The position numbers and the translations under genes are program-made. 64,000 nucleotides of DNA from Paenibacillus sp. JJ-100 (GTDB lineage: Bacteria > Bacillota > Bacilli > Paenibacillales > Paenibacillaceae): assembly GCF_948329825.1 (NCBI RefSeq), contig NZ_CAOJCM010000005.1:62001-126000 (forward strand), given 5' to 3'. Shown here piece after piece: positions 9,609 to 17,556 of this stretch. The notes under the pieces are model-generated. The model was given only the letters and a program-made list of their open reading frames with translations, did no database searches and was not told where the DNA came from. Each line of letters opens with the position of its first letter. Within the stretch, counting starts at the first letter, position 1.

Positions 9609-10451
9609 TTATTCCGTCAACATTGGAAAACGCCAGTCGTCTTCATCACTTTCCTGCTGGTCACTAATATCCACAGATAGACCTGACTGCTTCCAGCGCT
9701 GCATCATTTTGTCCGTCATGTAGTGATAGCTCAGGTTCAGATGTTTTAACTTTTTAACTTTGTCGCTTGTTAGTAACGCCTCCGCGCCCTCATCGGATAA
9801 TGTGCCTTCCGAGAGATCCAACACTTGAATTTGATCCAGGATGGGTGCATCGGCAACTGCCTTTGCAATCTCATCTTGAATTTCGCTGTTTTTCAAACCT
9901 AAATACTCCAATTTAGGGAAGCGCCCTTTTTCAAGCAAAGGCAACACGTCTTCCAAAGCACCATCGAATCCGTAATCTTCAACACCCAGATACAGTTCGA
10001 GCTTGCGCAATTCAGGCAACTTAGCGGTGGCAATGGAAGACAACACGTCCTTAGGCAAGCCACCACAGATGATAATCAATTCTTCCAGCTTGCTGTGCTG
10101 AAGTGGTTCGATTTCCAATCCGCTACTCCCTTTGATCACGAACGAGGTCAGATTAGGGAATGCTTGCAGAATTGGTGCGAGATTCGTCTGAATAATCCAG
10201 GAAACTTCACATTCTTCGGACTCCATGTCTCCGATAAAAAGTTGTTTCAACGCCGGGAAACTTGGAGCCAGTTTGATCAATGTATCCTTGAACTCCTGCG
10301 GAGAATTTTCATAGGCTTGTCCCCAATCTCCAATGATCAGACTTTCCAGCTCTGCCGCTTCTGGCTTCGCTGCCAAATCTTGAAGGAGTGCCTCCATTCG
10401 AATCCCTTCTTCATAGTCATCGTACGATACAACCAGCTTCACTTCTTGCAT
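9609..10451 (-). CDS. STM4015-family leucine-rich-repeat protein
   Basis: An acidic LRR protein of 280 residues from the chosen start, with repeats such as LPELRKLELYLG, FPKLEYLGLKNS, LDQIQVLDLSEG and KKLKHLNLSYH. The tail is polar and acidic, ending DEDDWRFPMLTE. It has no signal peptide. The ATG at 10451 is preceded by AGGAGGG at 6 bases; a longer frame to 10484 lacks such a site. It is first in the STM4015-4011 operon. LRR proteins usually bind other proteins, so it may be a scaffold or the target of the operon's enzymes; that is inference. Confidence 0.83.
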   Translation of the reverse strand: MQEVKLVVSYDDYEEGIRMEALLQDLAAKPEAAELESLIIGDWGQAYENSPQEFKDTLIKLAPSFPALKQLFIGDMESEECEVSWIIQTNLAPILQAFPNLTSFVIKGSSGLEIEPLQHSKLEELIIICGGLPKDVLSSIATAKLPELRKLELYLGVEDYGFDGALEDVLPLLEKGRFPKLEYLGLKNSEIQDEIAKAVADAPILDQIQVLDLSEGTLSDEGAEALLTSDKVKKLKHLNLSYHYMTDKMMQRWKQSGLSVDISDQQESDEDDWRFPMLTE

Positions 10452-10595
10452 GCATATCCCTCCTGTATAAGGTTCAATCATCAATTCACTAATTTGAATG
10501 TTAACCGATACTCAGCATAACTTGCAACATCTTCCAACCCTAGTCCCAAAGCCCTTCCTAATCGTGCAAACCACCTCTTCATCTACATAGGAAAA

Positions 10596-10609
10596 AGAAC
10601 ATACGTTCC
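10596..10609. promoter_or_regulatory. LexA (SOS) box candidate
   Basis: The 14-base site has the core GAAC-ATAC-GTTC and matches 13 of 14 positions of the Bacillus LexA consensus CGAACRNRYGTTYC. It lies about 145 bases upstream of the STM4015-type start, downstream of the rdgB terminator, so that operon is the only one it could control. No convincing promoter was located around it, and one such core per 64 kb is expected by chance. Confidence 0.35.
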
Positions 10610-10685
10610 TATTATTAAATGCCATATACATGAATATTAAATAGGTACATCGAAGGAACTCACACGCAGAACTCATAACGCATAT

Positions 10686-10749
10686 AAAAAGACGCTAACG
10701 GAATGGTATCCTCTTCCACAGGAATGAATACCGCATTTCCATTAACGTC
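10686..10749 (-). terminator. Terminator downstream of rdgB
   Basis: On the minus strand GACGTTAATGGAA pairs with TTCCGTTAGCGTC (two mismatches), with an inner GGTAT/ATACC pairing, then TTTTT. It separates rph-rdgB from the STM4015 operon. The remainder of 10452-10844 shows no gene. Confidence 0.75.
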
Positions 10750-10844
10750 CTATATGCCTTAGCTGTCCCTCTTGTTTGCTTCACACGATAAGGTCAAGAA
10801 TTGATACTCAGATGAGCTTATACCGATATGCTAATCTTAATTTT

Positions 10845-11468
10845 CTATCCTTTTAAACGGGAAACAAGCGCTCGCAGCGCATGCCCCCGATGACTGATGG
10901 CCTGCTTTTGTTCTAGCGTAAGTTCAGCCATTGTCTTCTCGTATTCCGGCACATAAAAGAGAGGGTCGTATCCGAAGCCGCCTTCACCCGCCGCATCAGC
11001 TGTAATCCAGCCCTCAGCCGCACCTTCAACCTCATACTTGTCTCCACTTGCCGGATCATACAGTACCAATGCACAGACAAACTTTGCCGGACTGAGCAGT
11101 GGCTGTTGGGAATCCTCACCGGATTTGAGCGCTGAAAGTGCATCTAGCAGCTTCGCATTGTTCTGTGCGTCGGTTGCCCCTTCACCTGCGTATCTTGCGG
11201 AATAAACTCCCGGCTCACCATTCAGCAACTCCACACAAAGTCCTGAATCATCTGCCAGAACAGGAAGCCCGAGGGCATCACCAACAACTTTTGCTTTTTT
11301 CCATGCATTCTCGGCAAAGGTCACGCCGTCTTCTACGACATCCGGGAGCTCCGGATAGTCGAACATGCTTTTGACCTCTTTTCCCAGTGGAGCAAAGGCA
11401 TGAGCGAATTCCCGTACTTTCCCCGCATTCCGGGTAGCGACAATGATAACTGGACTATCCAGACTCAT
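10845..11468 (-). CDS. rdgB: XTP/dITP diphosphatase (RdgB/Ham1 family)
   Basis: Cleans non-canonical purine triphosphates (ITP, XTP, dITP) from the nucleotide pool by hydrolysis to monophosphate and pyrophosphate. Family motifs: ATRNAGKVREF at the N-terminus, the metal/catalytic LADDSGL, GVYSARYAG, GFGYDPLF and SHRGHAL near the end. A GTG at 11480 is four codons upstream, but the ATG at 11468 is favoured because it places the substrate motif as in other family members and overlaps the rph stop (TAACATG). rph-rdgB is the usual order in Bacillus relatives. Confidence 0.92.
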   Translation of the reverse strand: MSLDSPVIIVATRNAGKVREFAHAFAPLGKEVKSMFDYPELPDVVEDGVTFAENAWKKAKVVGDALGLPVLADDSGLCVELLNGEPGVYSARYAGEGATDAQNNAKLLDALSALKSGEDSQQPLLSPAKFVCALVLYDPASGDKYEVEGAAEGWITADAAGEGGFGYDPLFYVPEYEKTMAELTLEQKQAISHRGHALRALVSRLKG

Positions 11469-11469
11469 G

Positions 11470-12225
11470 TTACGCCTCACCCAATCCGCGCGAGCCTATT
11501 TTGAGTGCAATCGGTCCGAGAACTTCTTTTTGGCGCTCGATCATTTGCAAAATCCCCTGCTCACCAAGCTCCAGCATCGCGTTCAATTCACGGCGGTCGA
11601 ATGGCGCTTCTTCACCTGTTCCCTGAAGCTCTACATATTTGCCGCTACCGGTCATCACCAGATTCATGTCCACCTTCGCTTTGGAGTCCTCATCATAGTT
11701 CAGATCCAGCACCGGCTGTTCTCCCACAACGCCTACACTTACGGAAGCAAGGAAGTCTGTAATCGGGAACACCTGCAGCTTGTGTTGCTGGGCAATCTTG
11801 TTCACTGCGAGTGCCAGAGCAACAAATGAACCCGTAATGGAGGTTGTACGTGTGCCCCCATCTGCCTGAATGACATCACAGTCCAGCGTAATCGTACGCT
11901 CACCAAGCGCCTGCAGATTCACGACCGAACGTAGAGCACGGCCGATCAGTCGCTGGATCTCCATCGTACGGCCGGTCAACTTACCCCGATTCGCTTCACG
12001 CTGGTTCCGAGTATGCGTCGCCCGAGGAAGCATAGAGTATTCCGCTGTAACCCAACCTTTGCCTTGTCCTTTCATGAAAGGTGGTACACGTTCCTCCACC
12101 GTAGCCGTACAAATTACCTTTGTATCACCGACTTCAATCAATACAGAGCCCTCGGCGTATTTATTCGTGTTAATTGTTAAATTCATCGGGCGCAGCTGCT
12201 CGCTAGTTCGTCCGTTAGATCTCAT
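11470..12225 (-). CDS. rph: Ribonuclease PH
   Basis: A phosphorolytic 3'-5' exoribonuclease that trims tRNA 3' ends. It is 251 residues, the normal length. It begins [12 protein letters not shown] and shows [32 protein letters not shown], the [15 protein letters not shown] substrate region and [18 protein letters not shown], all characteristic of RNase PH. It is coupled to rdgB downstream. Upstream, about 130 bases separate it from the gerM stop. Confidence 0.95.
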   Translation of the reverse strand: MRSNGRTSEQLRPMNLTINTNKYAEGSVLIEVGDTKVICTATVEERVPPFMKGQGKGWVTAEYSMLPRATHTRNQREANRGKLTGRTMEIQRLIGRALRSVVNLQALGERTITLDCDVIQADGGTRTTSITGSFVALALAVNKIAQQHKLQVFPITDFLASVSVGVVGEQPVLDLNYDEDSKAKVDMNLVMTGSGKYVELQGTGEEAPFDRRELNAMLELGEQGILQMIERQKEVLGPIALKIGSRGLGEA

Positions 12226-12357
12226 ATTTTCTGCCTCCTACGACTTAAGCATCCTGTAATGTTGAACTTGTTCACTCATGCAACAATCAAGCAACAATCT
12301 TTTATATTTTACCAAAGAGTTTCCTGAAAAGCACCCTCAGGTCTCTTCGATTCTCCA

Positions 12358-13413
12358 TCAGATTGGAATTTCATTAATATACTCCGGCTTGGACACTGGT
12401 GCGCTGTAATCGCGGTTATCATCACCTTTGACCGTTTTCTGTCCATTCCATTCAATCTGCACCTTGGCATCTTGACCCGGTGTATTCTCCGCAGTTGTCA
12501 GAACAACGGACTGCAACAATTCACTAGGTACAATATCCCCTTCTGTAAACATGTCATCCTTCAATGCAACCGTCACTGTTCCATCCTTAGATGTTTTAAC
12601 AGACTGCAATTCCGTTCCACCTGTCATCACTTCTTCCAGCTCGCCATCTTTAGCCGGGCCTTTGATTAACTCATGTAATGCCGCCTGAACACGGTCTTCA
12701 CCTGGCGTTACAAGTCGTGTTACGGGAACATAGTACTGTACACCAGCAGGGGATGCGGCTGAAAAATAAACCGTTACTGGGCTACTGTTCGTGGTAAAGG
12801 ATTCGCCCAGATCCAGATTAATACCTACCGCACGATTCAGCGGTTCGGGCAGAGGAGTACTGTTCACAGGCATTTGGCTTAACTTTTTGCCATCGACCCA
12901 GATCTGTACATTTTTGACGTCTGGTGTACCTGTCAATGTCCACGTCACCGCTTCCAGCATTTTACGCTCATCTTTGGCATCATATTTGGCAAAGTTACCC
13001 GTGAACTCAACAACAGCCAGCTTATCGTCTGCGTGTATCGTTACATTCTGCACAATCGTACCTTGTGGCAATACACCCTTAAAACCTTCAGGTAACATTC
13101 CAGCATAGGCTCCGCCTGTTACTAACGTATCCAAAGCGGTCTTGGGGCTGCTTACATCCGTTCCAGACGGAAGTGTTAGCGAAACTGGGGCAAGCATTCC
13201 CTGTTGGTCTTGCAGATATACGGTTGTGAGTGGAAGAGATGGAAGCTTTCCATTACCTTCGGCCGCTTGAATCATAGCGGCTTCCTGGATACGTGGCGGC
13301 GGATCAATAGCTTCTGAAGATTGGGCACCAAACATACCGCAACCAGTCAGAACGACAGGAATACTCAATAAAGCGGCGGCTGATGCCTTACGTAAAGATG
13401 GAATCTTTCTCAT
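12358..13413 (-). CDS. gerM: GerM-like spore lipoprotein (two GERMN domains)
   Basis: A membrane-anchored lipoprotein of 351 residues related to GerM, which acts in sporulation and germination peptidoglycan assembly. The signal peptide ends in the lipobox VLTGC (Cys25). Two similar GERMN domains follow, roughly residues 50-180 and 200-325, each with a TVYLQDQQG/TVYFSAASP-type first strand and a later hydrophobic-alternating helix region. The ATG at 13413 has GAGGGGGAA 7-8 bases upstream; an ATG-like start 14 codons earlier lacks a site. gerM next to rph-rdgB is conserved in Bacillus relatives. Confidence 0.88.
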   Translation of the reverse strand: MRKIPSLRKASAAALLSIPVVLTGCGMFGAQSSEAIDPPPRIQEAAMIQAAEGNGKLPSLPLTTVYLQDQQGMLAPVSLTLPSGTDVSSPKTALDTLVTGGAYAGMLPEGFKGVLPQGTIVQNVTIHADDKLAVVEFTGNFAKYDAKDERKMLEAVTWTLTGTPDVKNVQIWVDGKKLSQMPVNSTPLPEPLNRAVGINLDLGESFTTNSSPVTVYFSAASPAGVQYYVPVTRLVTPGEDRVQAALHELIKGPAKDGELEEVMTGGTELQSVKTSKDGTVTVALKDDMFTEGDIVPSELLQSVVLTTAENTPGQDAKVQIEWNGQKTVKGDDNRDYSAPVSKPEYINEIPI

Positions 13414-13587
13414 GATCACGTTCCCCCTCATCATTTTTACAGTTTGTACTACCATGTATACGAGCCTTTGATCAAAAAATAACTACTTTTTACACAAGCC
13501 TTTACTGGAGTAGACCTGTTCATAGGTTACAAACATAAAAGCAACGCAATTGGGTTAATGACGTATGTAGGTAATAAACGCATTGCT

Positions 13588-13711
13588 ATATAAATTGAAC
13601 GATTTTTTTACACGTTAACGGAGAGGACAGAAAAACCTGGGGATAACAGCGATTGGAAGGTTATTCTGTCATCGGAGTGTTCCCGTGTAAATCTCTTCGT
13701 TCAATTTATAT
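13588..13711. repeat. Long inverted repeat / structured leader before pgpA
   Basis: ATATAAATTGAACGA (13588-13602) is exactly complementary to 13697-13711. TTTACACG (607-614 of that kb) pairs with CGTGTAAA (13684-13691). GACAGAA/TTCTGTC (13626-13632/13664-13670) with AACCT/AGGTT forms an inner hairpin. The element ends about 24 bases before the pgpA start, so in RNA it would lie in the leader; as DNA it could be an operator or small repeat. Nothing else is seen in 13414-13734. Confidence 0.55.
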
Positions 13712-13734
13712 TAACATCAGAGGAGGAATCGCCC

Positions 13735-14301
13735 ATGGAACATCTGGAGCAAGAGAAAATCCCTTATAGTCTGAATAGCCGCAAAGTTGCGGAAGCCACG
13801 AGGGAATGGTTGCATAAACGGGGCGTGACGATCCCTGAGATCGCAGAACTGGTTATGCTTCTGCAGAAAAAGTATTATCCTGGACTGACAATGGAGGAAT
13901 GCATCGAAAATGTCGAGATGGTTCTGAAAAAACGCGAAGTGCAGAATGCTGTCCTGACCGGCATTCAGCTTGATCTGTTAGCAGAAAAGGGACAATTGCT
14001 CTCTCCCCTGCAAGAGATGATTGAAAATGATGAAGGTTTGTATGGCGTGGACGAAATTCTGGCCTTTTCGATTGTGAATGTATATGGCAGCATCGGATTC
14101 ACGAATTATGGATATGTGGACAAGCTGAAACCCGGGGTACTCGAACGGTTAAATGACAAAAGCCATGGACCTGTGCACACATTCCTTGATGATATTGTAG
14201 GTGCTATCGCATCTGCTGCCAGCAGCCGAATTGCCCACCGCAAGCAGTCCGAGCTGGAAGAGGCGATGGGAGAGAAGCCTGTCAGTGACGATAAAATGTA
14301 G
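13735..14301 (+). CDS. Phosphatidylglycerophosphatase A-like protein (YutG family)
   Basis: Likely dephosphorylates phosphatidylglycerophosphate to phosphatidylglycerol for membrane lipid synthesis. It is 188 residues. The family core is clear: YGSIGFTNYGYVDKLKPG at about 122-139 and HTFLDDIVGAIASA at about 150-163, holding the acidic metal-binding residues. The N-terminal 70 residues are a helical extension typical of the YutG branch. GAGGAGG precedes the ATG. It is monocistronic with its own terminator and a striking structured leader. The family call is firm; enzyme activity of the YutG branch is inferred. Confidence 0.8.
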   Translation: MEHLEQEKIPYSLNSRKVAEATREWLHKRGVTIPEIAELVMLLQKKYYPGLTMEECIENVEMVLKKREVQNAVLTGIQLDLLAEKGQLLSPLQEMIENDEGLYGVDEILAFSIVNVYGSIGFTNYGYVDKLKPGVLERLNDKSHGPVHTFLDDIVGAIASAASSRIAHRKQSELEEAMGEKPVSDDKM

Positions 14302-14380
14302 TGATGTTGATTTTGTGAAGTTCGTTTACTATTAAAAGATCAACATAAGTTCCTCTACTATACACATCAGTAAACTCAAC

Positions 14381-14416
14381 ACAAAAGCTTGCCCACAACT
14401 GGGACAAGCTTTTTCC
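14381..14416 (+). terminator. Terminator of the pgpA-like gene
   Basis: AAAGCTTG-CCC pairs with GGG-CAAGCTTT around a short loop, followed by TTTT. The rest of 14302-14654 shows no gene. Confidence 0.8.
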
Positions 14417-14654
14417 TATTCTTCAATAGGTTTAACTTCAATCAACCTCAATGAAGACTACAATTACATGTTGTTGACGTTCAGATCTATATTGATTAAA
14501 GGTGACAGTGGCATCGCTACAAAAATGTATAGGATCTCTTTTCTATCCTTAAGGACTTAGAAAATCTATAACAACTTCCCTGCTACTCGTAACGTTTCTA
14601 TATCAAGAAATGAATGGCAAATATTTAAATCAGTAAAGTGGAGTTGAGAATCAC

Positions 14655-15164
14655 ATTAAAAAGTTTATCATTACTATATTTACGATCTATCTTCTTTGTC
14701 TGCTTAATTTTGTGGTAGTAAAATTTTTTGGAAGTTTCGAGGCTGTTCAAAAGAGAATGGAGGATGTACTTCTGCAAAGAGAATTGTATGGTATATGGAA
14801 CATTTCACTAGAACCATTCCAGTCCATTACTGCATCGGTTTCTTCTTACATTCGTGATCCAGGTTTCGGGGTAATCACTCTATTTTTAATTGGAAACATA
14901 TTGATATTTGTACCATTAGGCTTTTTATTACCCTTACTATTAAAAAAACCTTCTTACATTAAAACCATGCTCATTTCATTGGGCGTCATTGTTAGTATTG
15001 AAACATTGCAGTTGGTGACTTGCCTTGGTATTGCAGATGTAGACGATGTGCTCTCTAACATGATAGGTAGCACAATAGGGTATGCTGCTTATTATTTTAT
15101 AGAAAAAAACATGATTATAAATAAATACAATAAGCGAATCAAGCCAAGAATTCCCTCGGTGTGA
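14655..15164 (+). CDS. VanZ-family membrane protein, possible ATT start
   Basis: A VanZ-like protein with four membrane spans; in relatives it is linked to teicoplanin resistance or surface structures, but the function is unclear. The first in-frame standard start is GTG 14712, which begins inside a hydrophobic segment. Reading upstream in the same frame gives KKFIITIFTIYLLCLLNFVV, a typical VanZ first span, back to a TAA at 14634. The codon at 14655 is ATT, 11 bases after GGAG, and no ATG/GTG/TTG fits. Either a rare ATT start is used or an ATG has been lost. Later spans include FLIGNILIFVPLGFLLPLLL. Confidence 0.65.
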   Translation: MKKFIITIFTIYLLCLLNFVVVKFFGSFEAVQKRMEDVLLQRELYGIWNISLEPFQSITASVSSYIRDPGFGVITLFLIGNILIFVPLGFLLPLLLKKPSYIKTMLISLGVIVSIETLQLVTCLGIADVDDVLSNMIGSTIGYAAYYFIEKNMIINKYNKRIKPRIPSV

Positions 15165-15178
15165 TTCGCTTCTTTTTT
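15132..15178 (+). terminator. Terminator overlapping the end of the VanZ gene
   Basis: AAGCGAATCA (15132-15141) pairs with TGATTCGCTT (15162-15171), then seven T. The left arm is within the coding sequence. Confidence 0.85.
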
Positions 15179-15244
15179 TAGCATACCGATGCCTACTAAA
15201 AAGAGAAATACATTTCCCAATCAGCTATATTAAAAACTTATTAC

Positions 15245-15271
15245 AAAAAGCGGCCTATGCCGGCCGCTTTT
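15245..15271. terminator. Bidirectional terminator
   Basis: AAAAGCGGCC (15246-15255) pairs perfectly with GGCCGCTTTT (15262-15271). It lies between the convergent VanZ and ferric-reductase-like genes, with T-rich ends both ways. Confidence 0.8.
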
Positions 15272-15282
15272 CGCATCTGATT

Positions 15283-15948
15283 CTATTCATTTGGGATGGT
15301 CTTGTCTCGCAGTTTCGCAGTTCCAACCAGCCCATAGACTTCATTCCATTTGTGATGCGTCATCGATTCGGATGCGGACCGTTTGGGTCCAATCGTGATC
15401 TGGGGTCCTTTGTGTTCCCTCATCAGACCGCACAATATGGTGATGCCTATGACGCTGAGCCCAGTAAATACATACATCAAACGCATGATAACGTTCCCTG
15501 AACCACTTTCCGTAAGCATGCCATGAATCAACAAACCAGCGAACGTCGGGTACGATAGCACCCGGAACGTGGAACACCATTTCCGCCCCAGCTTGTTGCG
15601 AAGATCACTGGAAAACAATACAATCAACAGGCCGTAGAAGGCTAATGTTCCAAGTCCAAGGCTAATCCGATGGACCGAGGCGGTGAAAGGAATTAACAGC
15701 TCACGCCAAGTGAATGAACTATAATGATCTAGATATAGCGTGAGTAGATGTATCATTCCAACCCCAAAGGCAGGCCAGATTATCCGTGTACGCCACTGGA
15801 GCATGACGGCTCTGGGTTCGCCCTTTGCCATCGGTATCCTTCGAGCAACACCCAGAAATACGCCTACAAAAAGAAGAAAATAGGCCACAACACCGCTGAT
15901 TCCAATGATATTCCACGTCGGCAGGTAATCTACGATCCACTGTGCCAT
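15283..15948 (-). CDS. Ferric reductase-like transmembrane protein
   Basis: A 221-residue membrane protein with about six spans and paired histidines placed like haem ligands of the ferric-reductase/cytochrome-b fold (IHLLTLYLDH, ASVHRISLG, LLIHGML). Such proteins carry electrons across the membrane. It is the last gene of an operon with apbE (37 bases upstream) and a small anchored protein, which suggests an extracytoplasmic flavin/haem redox unit. The polar C-terminal 40 residues are unlike the core. The substrate is unknown; the fold call comes from pattern recognition. Confidence 0.72.
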   Translation of the reverse strand: MAQWIVDYLPTWNIIGISGVVAYFLLFVGVFLGVARRIPMAKGEPRAVMLQWRTRIIWPAFGVGMIHLLTLYLDHYSSFTWRELLIPFTASVHRISLGLGTLAFYGLLIVLFSSDLRNKLGRKWCSTFRVLSYPTFAGLLIHGMLTESGSGNVIMRLMYVFTGLSVIGITILCGLMREHKGPQITIGPKRSASESMTHHKWNEVYGLVGTAKLRDKTIPNE

Positions 15949-15985
15949 AACCGGCTGCCCCCCATGTGTTAGACTTGTTTACCTT

Positions 15986-16999
15986 CTATATCAGACTGAA
16001 ACGATGATCCGGGTCGAACCCGAGCCAGCATTCCGCAAGTGTCGCTGTATTGCCTCTAAAATAAATTTGACCCTCTTTAGTAATCCAGAGTACGTCGTGC
16101 CTGTCATAATGACGATTGAGCCATTTTACGGCCTCAACACTGCCCAAGATACATACCGTTTTGGCAATAATCTCGCACTGAGAGGTATGCTTCCCAACCA
16201 CCGTACATTGCAAAATGTCTGTGTCCGCTGGTTCCATGGTCCGGGGATCAATTAAATGATGGACTGTACCTCTATGGTCACACTCCGCCTGCTTCGGAGA
16301 AATGCCAGATGTGGCAACAGCTCCATTCCGTATCCGAACTTCTCCGGAAAGGTCCTGCTTGTGTGGAATAGGGCTGGTCACCTCAATCCTCCAAAATGGA
16401 TGATCGGCCGTTCCCCATACCTGGATATCCCCGCCTGCGTTAATCATTCCCGCATCAATCTTCATCTTCTGCTGAAGCCAGTCTGCAACTCGTTCGACAG
16501 CCCATCCCTTCACAATTCCTCCGAGATCAATCTCCGTTCCCGGGTCCAGATGAACCATTCGACTGCCCTCTCGTTGTATCCAGGTGGGCCGACTGTAGTC
16601 CAAGGTTTCTTGCTCTGCGTTAGCCGCGTCCATTTTTCTTGCACCGATCAGACGATCCAGCAATGGCCGATGAGATGCTCTCTTCGACAAACGAAGGGCT
16701 TTGGAGATGCCTGGCTGAAAAATGCCCTCTGTCTGCCCAATATATCCGTAAGCCAGACTAAGTACTTCATCCATCGCTGCCGACACAGGCATCCACCCTC
16801 TACTATGGTTCAGACGGTTCAGTTCACTGTCCACTACAAAACGACTGAAGCGCTGCTCCTGCATTTCAAACCAGCTTTTCACGAGAGTTGCCGCGTGTTC
16901 CGCTTGTTCTCTGTCTGCACAGAGTTGAACGTCAATGTTCGTGTTCATGGCACGAAACTCGAAATGAAGTGCACGAGAAACCTGCTCTGTACGACTCAT
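15986..16999 (-). CDS. apbE: FAD:protein FMN transferase (ApbE)
   Basis: Attaches FMN covalently to Thr/Ser of target redox proteins outside the cytoplasm, using FAD. It is 337 residues. Motifs: RFSRFVVDSELNRLN, the glycine-rich EIDLGGIVKGWAVE at about 180, INAGGDIQVWG, and the late metal region EIIAKTVCILG. No obvious signal peptide or lipobox is present, although many ApbE proteins are exported. Its ATG overlaps the stop of the small anchored protein by 4 bases and the ferric-reductase-like gene follows. No FMN-binding target domain is encoded nearby. Confidence 0.9.
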   Translation of the reverse strand: MSRTEQVSRALHFEFRAMNTNIDVQLCADREQAEHAATLVKSWFEMQEQRFSRFVVDSELNRLNHSRGWMPVSAAMDEVLSLAYGYIGQTEGIFQPGISKALRLSKRASHRPLLDRLIGARKMDAANAEQETLDYSRPTWIQREGSRMVHLDPGTEIDLGGIVKGWAVERVADWLQQKMKIDAGMINAGGDIQVWGTADHPFWRIEVTSPIPHKQDLSGEVRIRNGAVATSGISPKQAECDHRGTVHHLIDPRTMEPADTDILQCTVVGKHTSQCEIIAKTVCILGSVEAVKWLNRHYDRHDVLWITKEGQIYFRGNTATLAECWLGFDPDHRFSLI

Positions 17000-17322
17000 G
17001 ATGCACCCTTATGTGACTTACTATTGTTGTTGTTATTTTTATTATGGTTATGGTTAGTCCCGGAGTCTTTGATCTTCTCCTTTTGTGCCGACTGCTGACT
17101 CGGAGAATCCAAACGTTCACGATTCACGTGCTCATCTGGTAACGCTCGGGATGAATCCGTCTGCGTAGAGACTACCACTCCTGAATCTGCTTTATTCGCT
17201 GATGCATAAGCAATATCAAAAGCATCCGAAGTTCTTACATATTGAAAGAGCGCAGCCACGGTCAATGTAGCTGCCGCTGAAGCCTGCCATCTCCGCCACT
17301 CGTTCCGTTTACGTCTTGCCAT
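16996..17322 (-). CDS. Small anchored hypothetical protein with Asn/His-rich tail
   Basis: A 108-residue protein: basic N-terminus (ARRKRNEWRRW), one hydrophobic span or uncleaved signal around residues 14-27 (SAAATLTVAALFQY), then a polar extracytoplasmic part ending in a low-complexity stretch rich in Asn, His and Lys. It is first in the apbE operon and overlaps apbE by 4 bases, so it probably works with it. I see no S/T-G-A-T flavinylation motif. The start region shares a 19-base identical stretch with that of the UDP-sugar epimerase gene near 62.4 kb. Function unknown. Confidence 0.65.
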   Translation of the reverse strand: MARRKRNEWRRWQASAAATLTVAALFQYVRTSDAFDIAYASANKADSGVVVSTQTDSSRALPDEHVNRERLDSPSQQSAQKEKIKDSGTNHNHNKNNNNNSKSHKGAS

Positions 17323-17440
17323 CGCTCATCCCTGCTTTCTATTACGAATTTATATAGTTATATCTTAGGCAGGCTGGCTTAAAAGAAGATGAATATACCG
17401 TTAATAGCGGCTAAAGCTTTGGAATAGATCGTGATTATAA

Positions 17441-17475
17441 AAAAAAGAGCAAGGATACACTGGCATCCTCACTCC
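17441..17475 (-). terminator. Terminator of the MBL hydrolase gene
   Basis: GAGTGAGGAT pairs with ATCCTTGCTC on the minus strand (17466-17475/17448-17457), followed by a run of T at 17441-17447. Confidence 0.75.
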
Positions 17476-17556
17476 TGGTAATAATCCGTTTGATTATTCA
17501 TATTCGTAAACGCATGGTATTTTCCCAAAAAAAGAAAGTTCTTGTTCACTTCAATT

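Noticed and set aside
16256..17098. 280-codon plus-strand frame opposite apbE
   Set aside because: Antisense to apbE and the small anchored gene; composition is that of a shadow frame.
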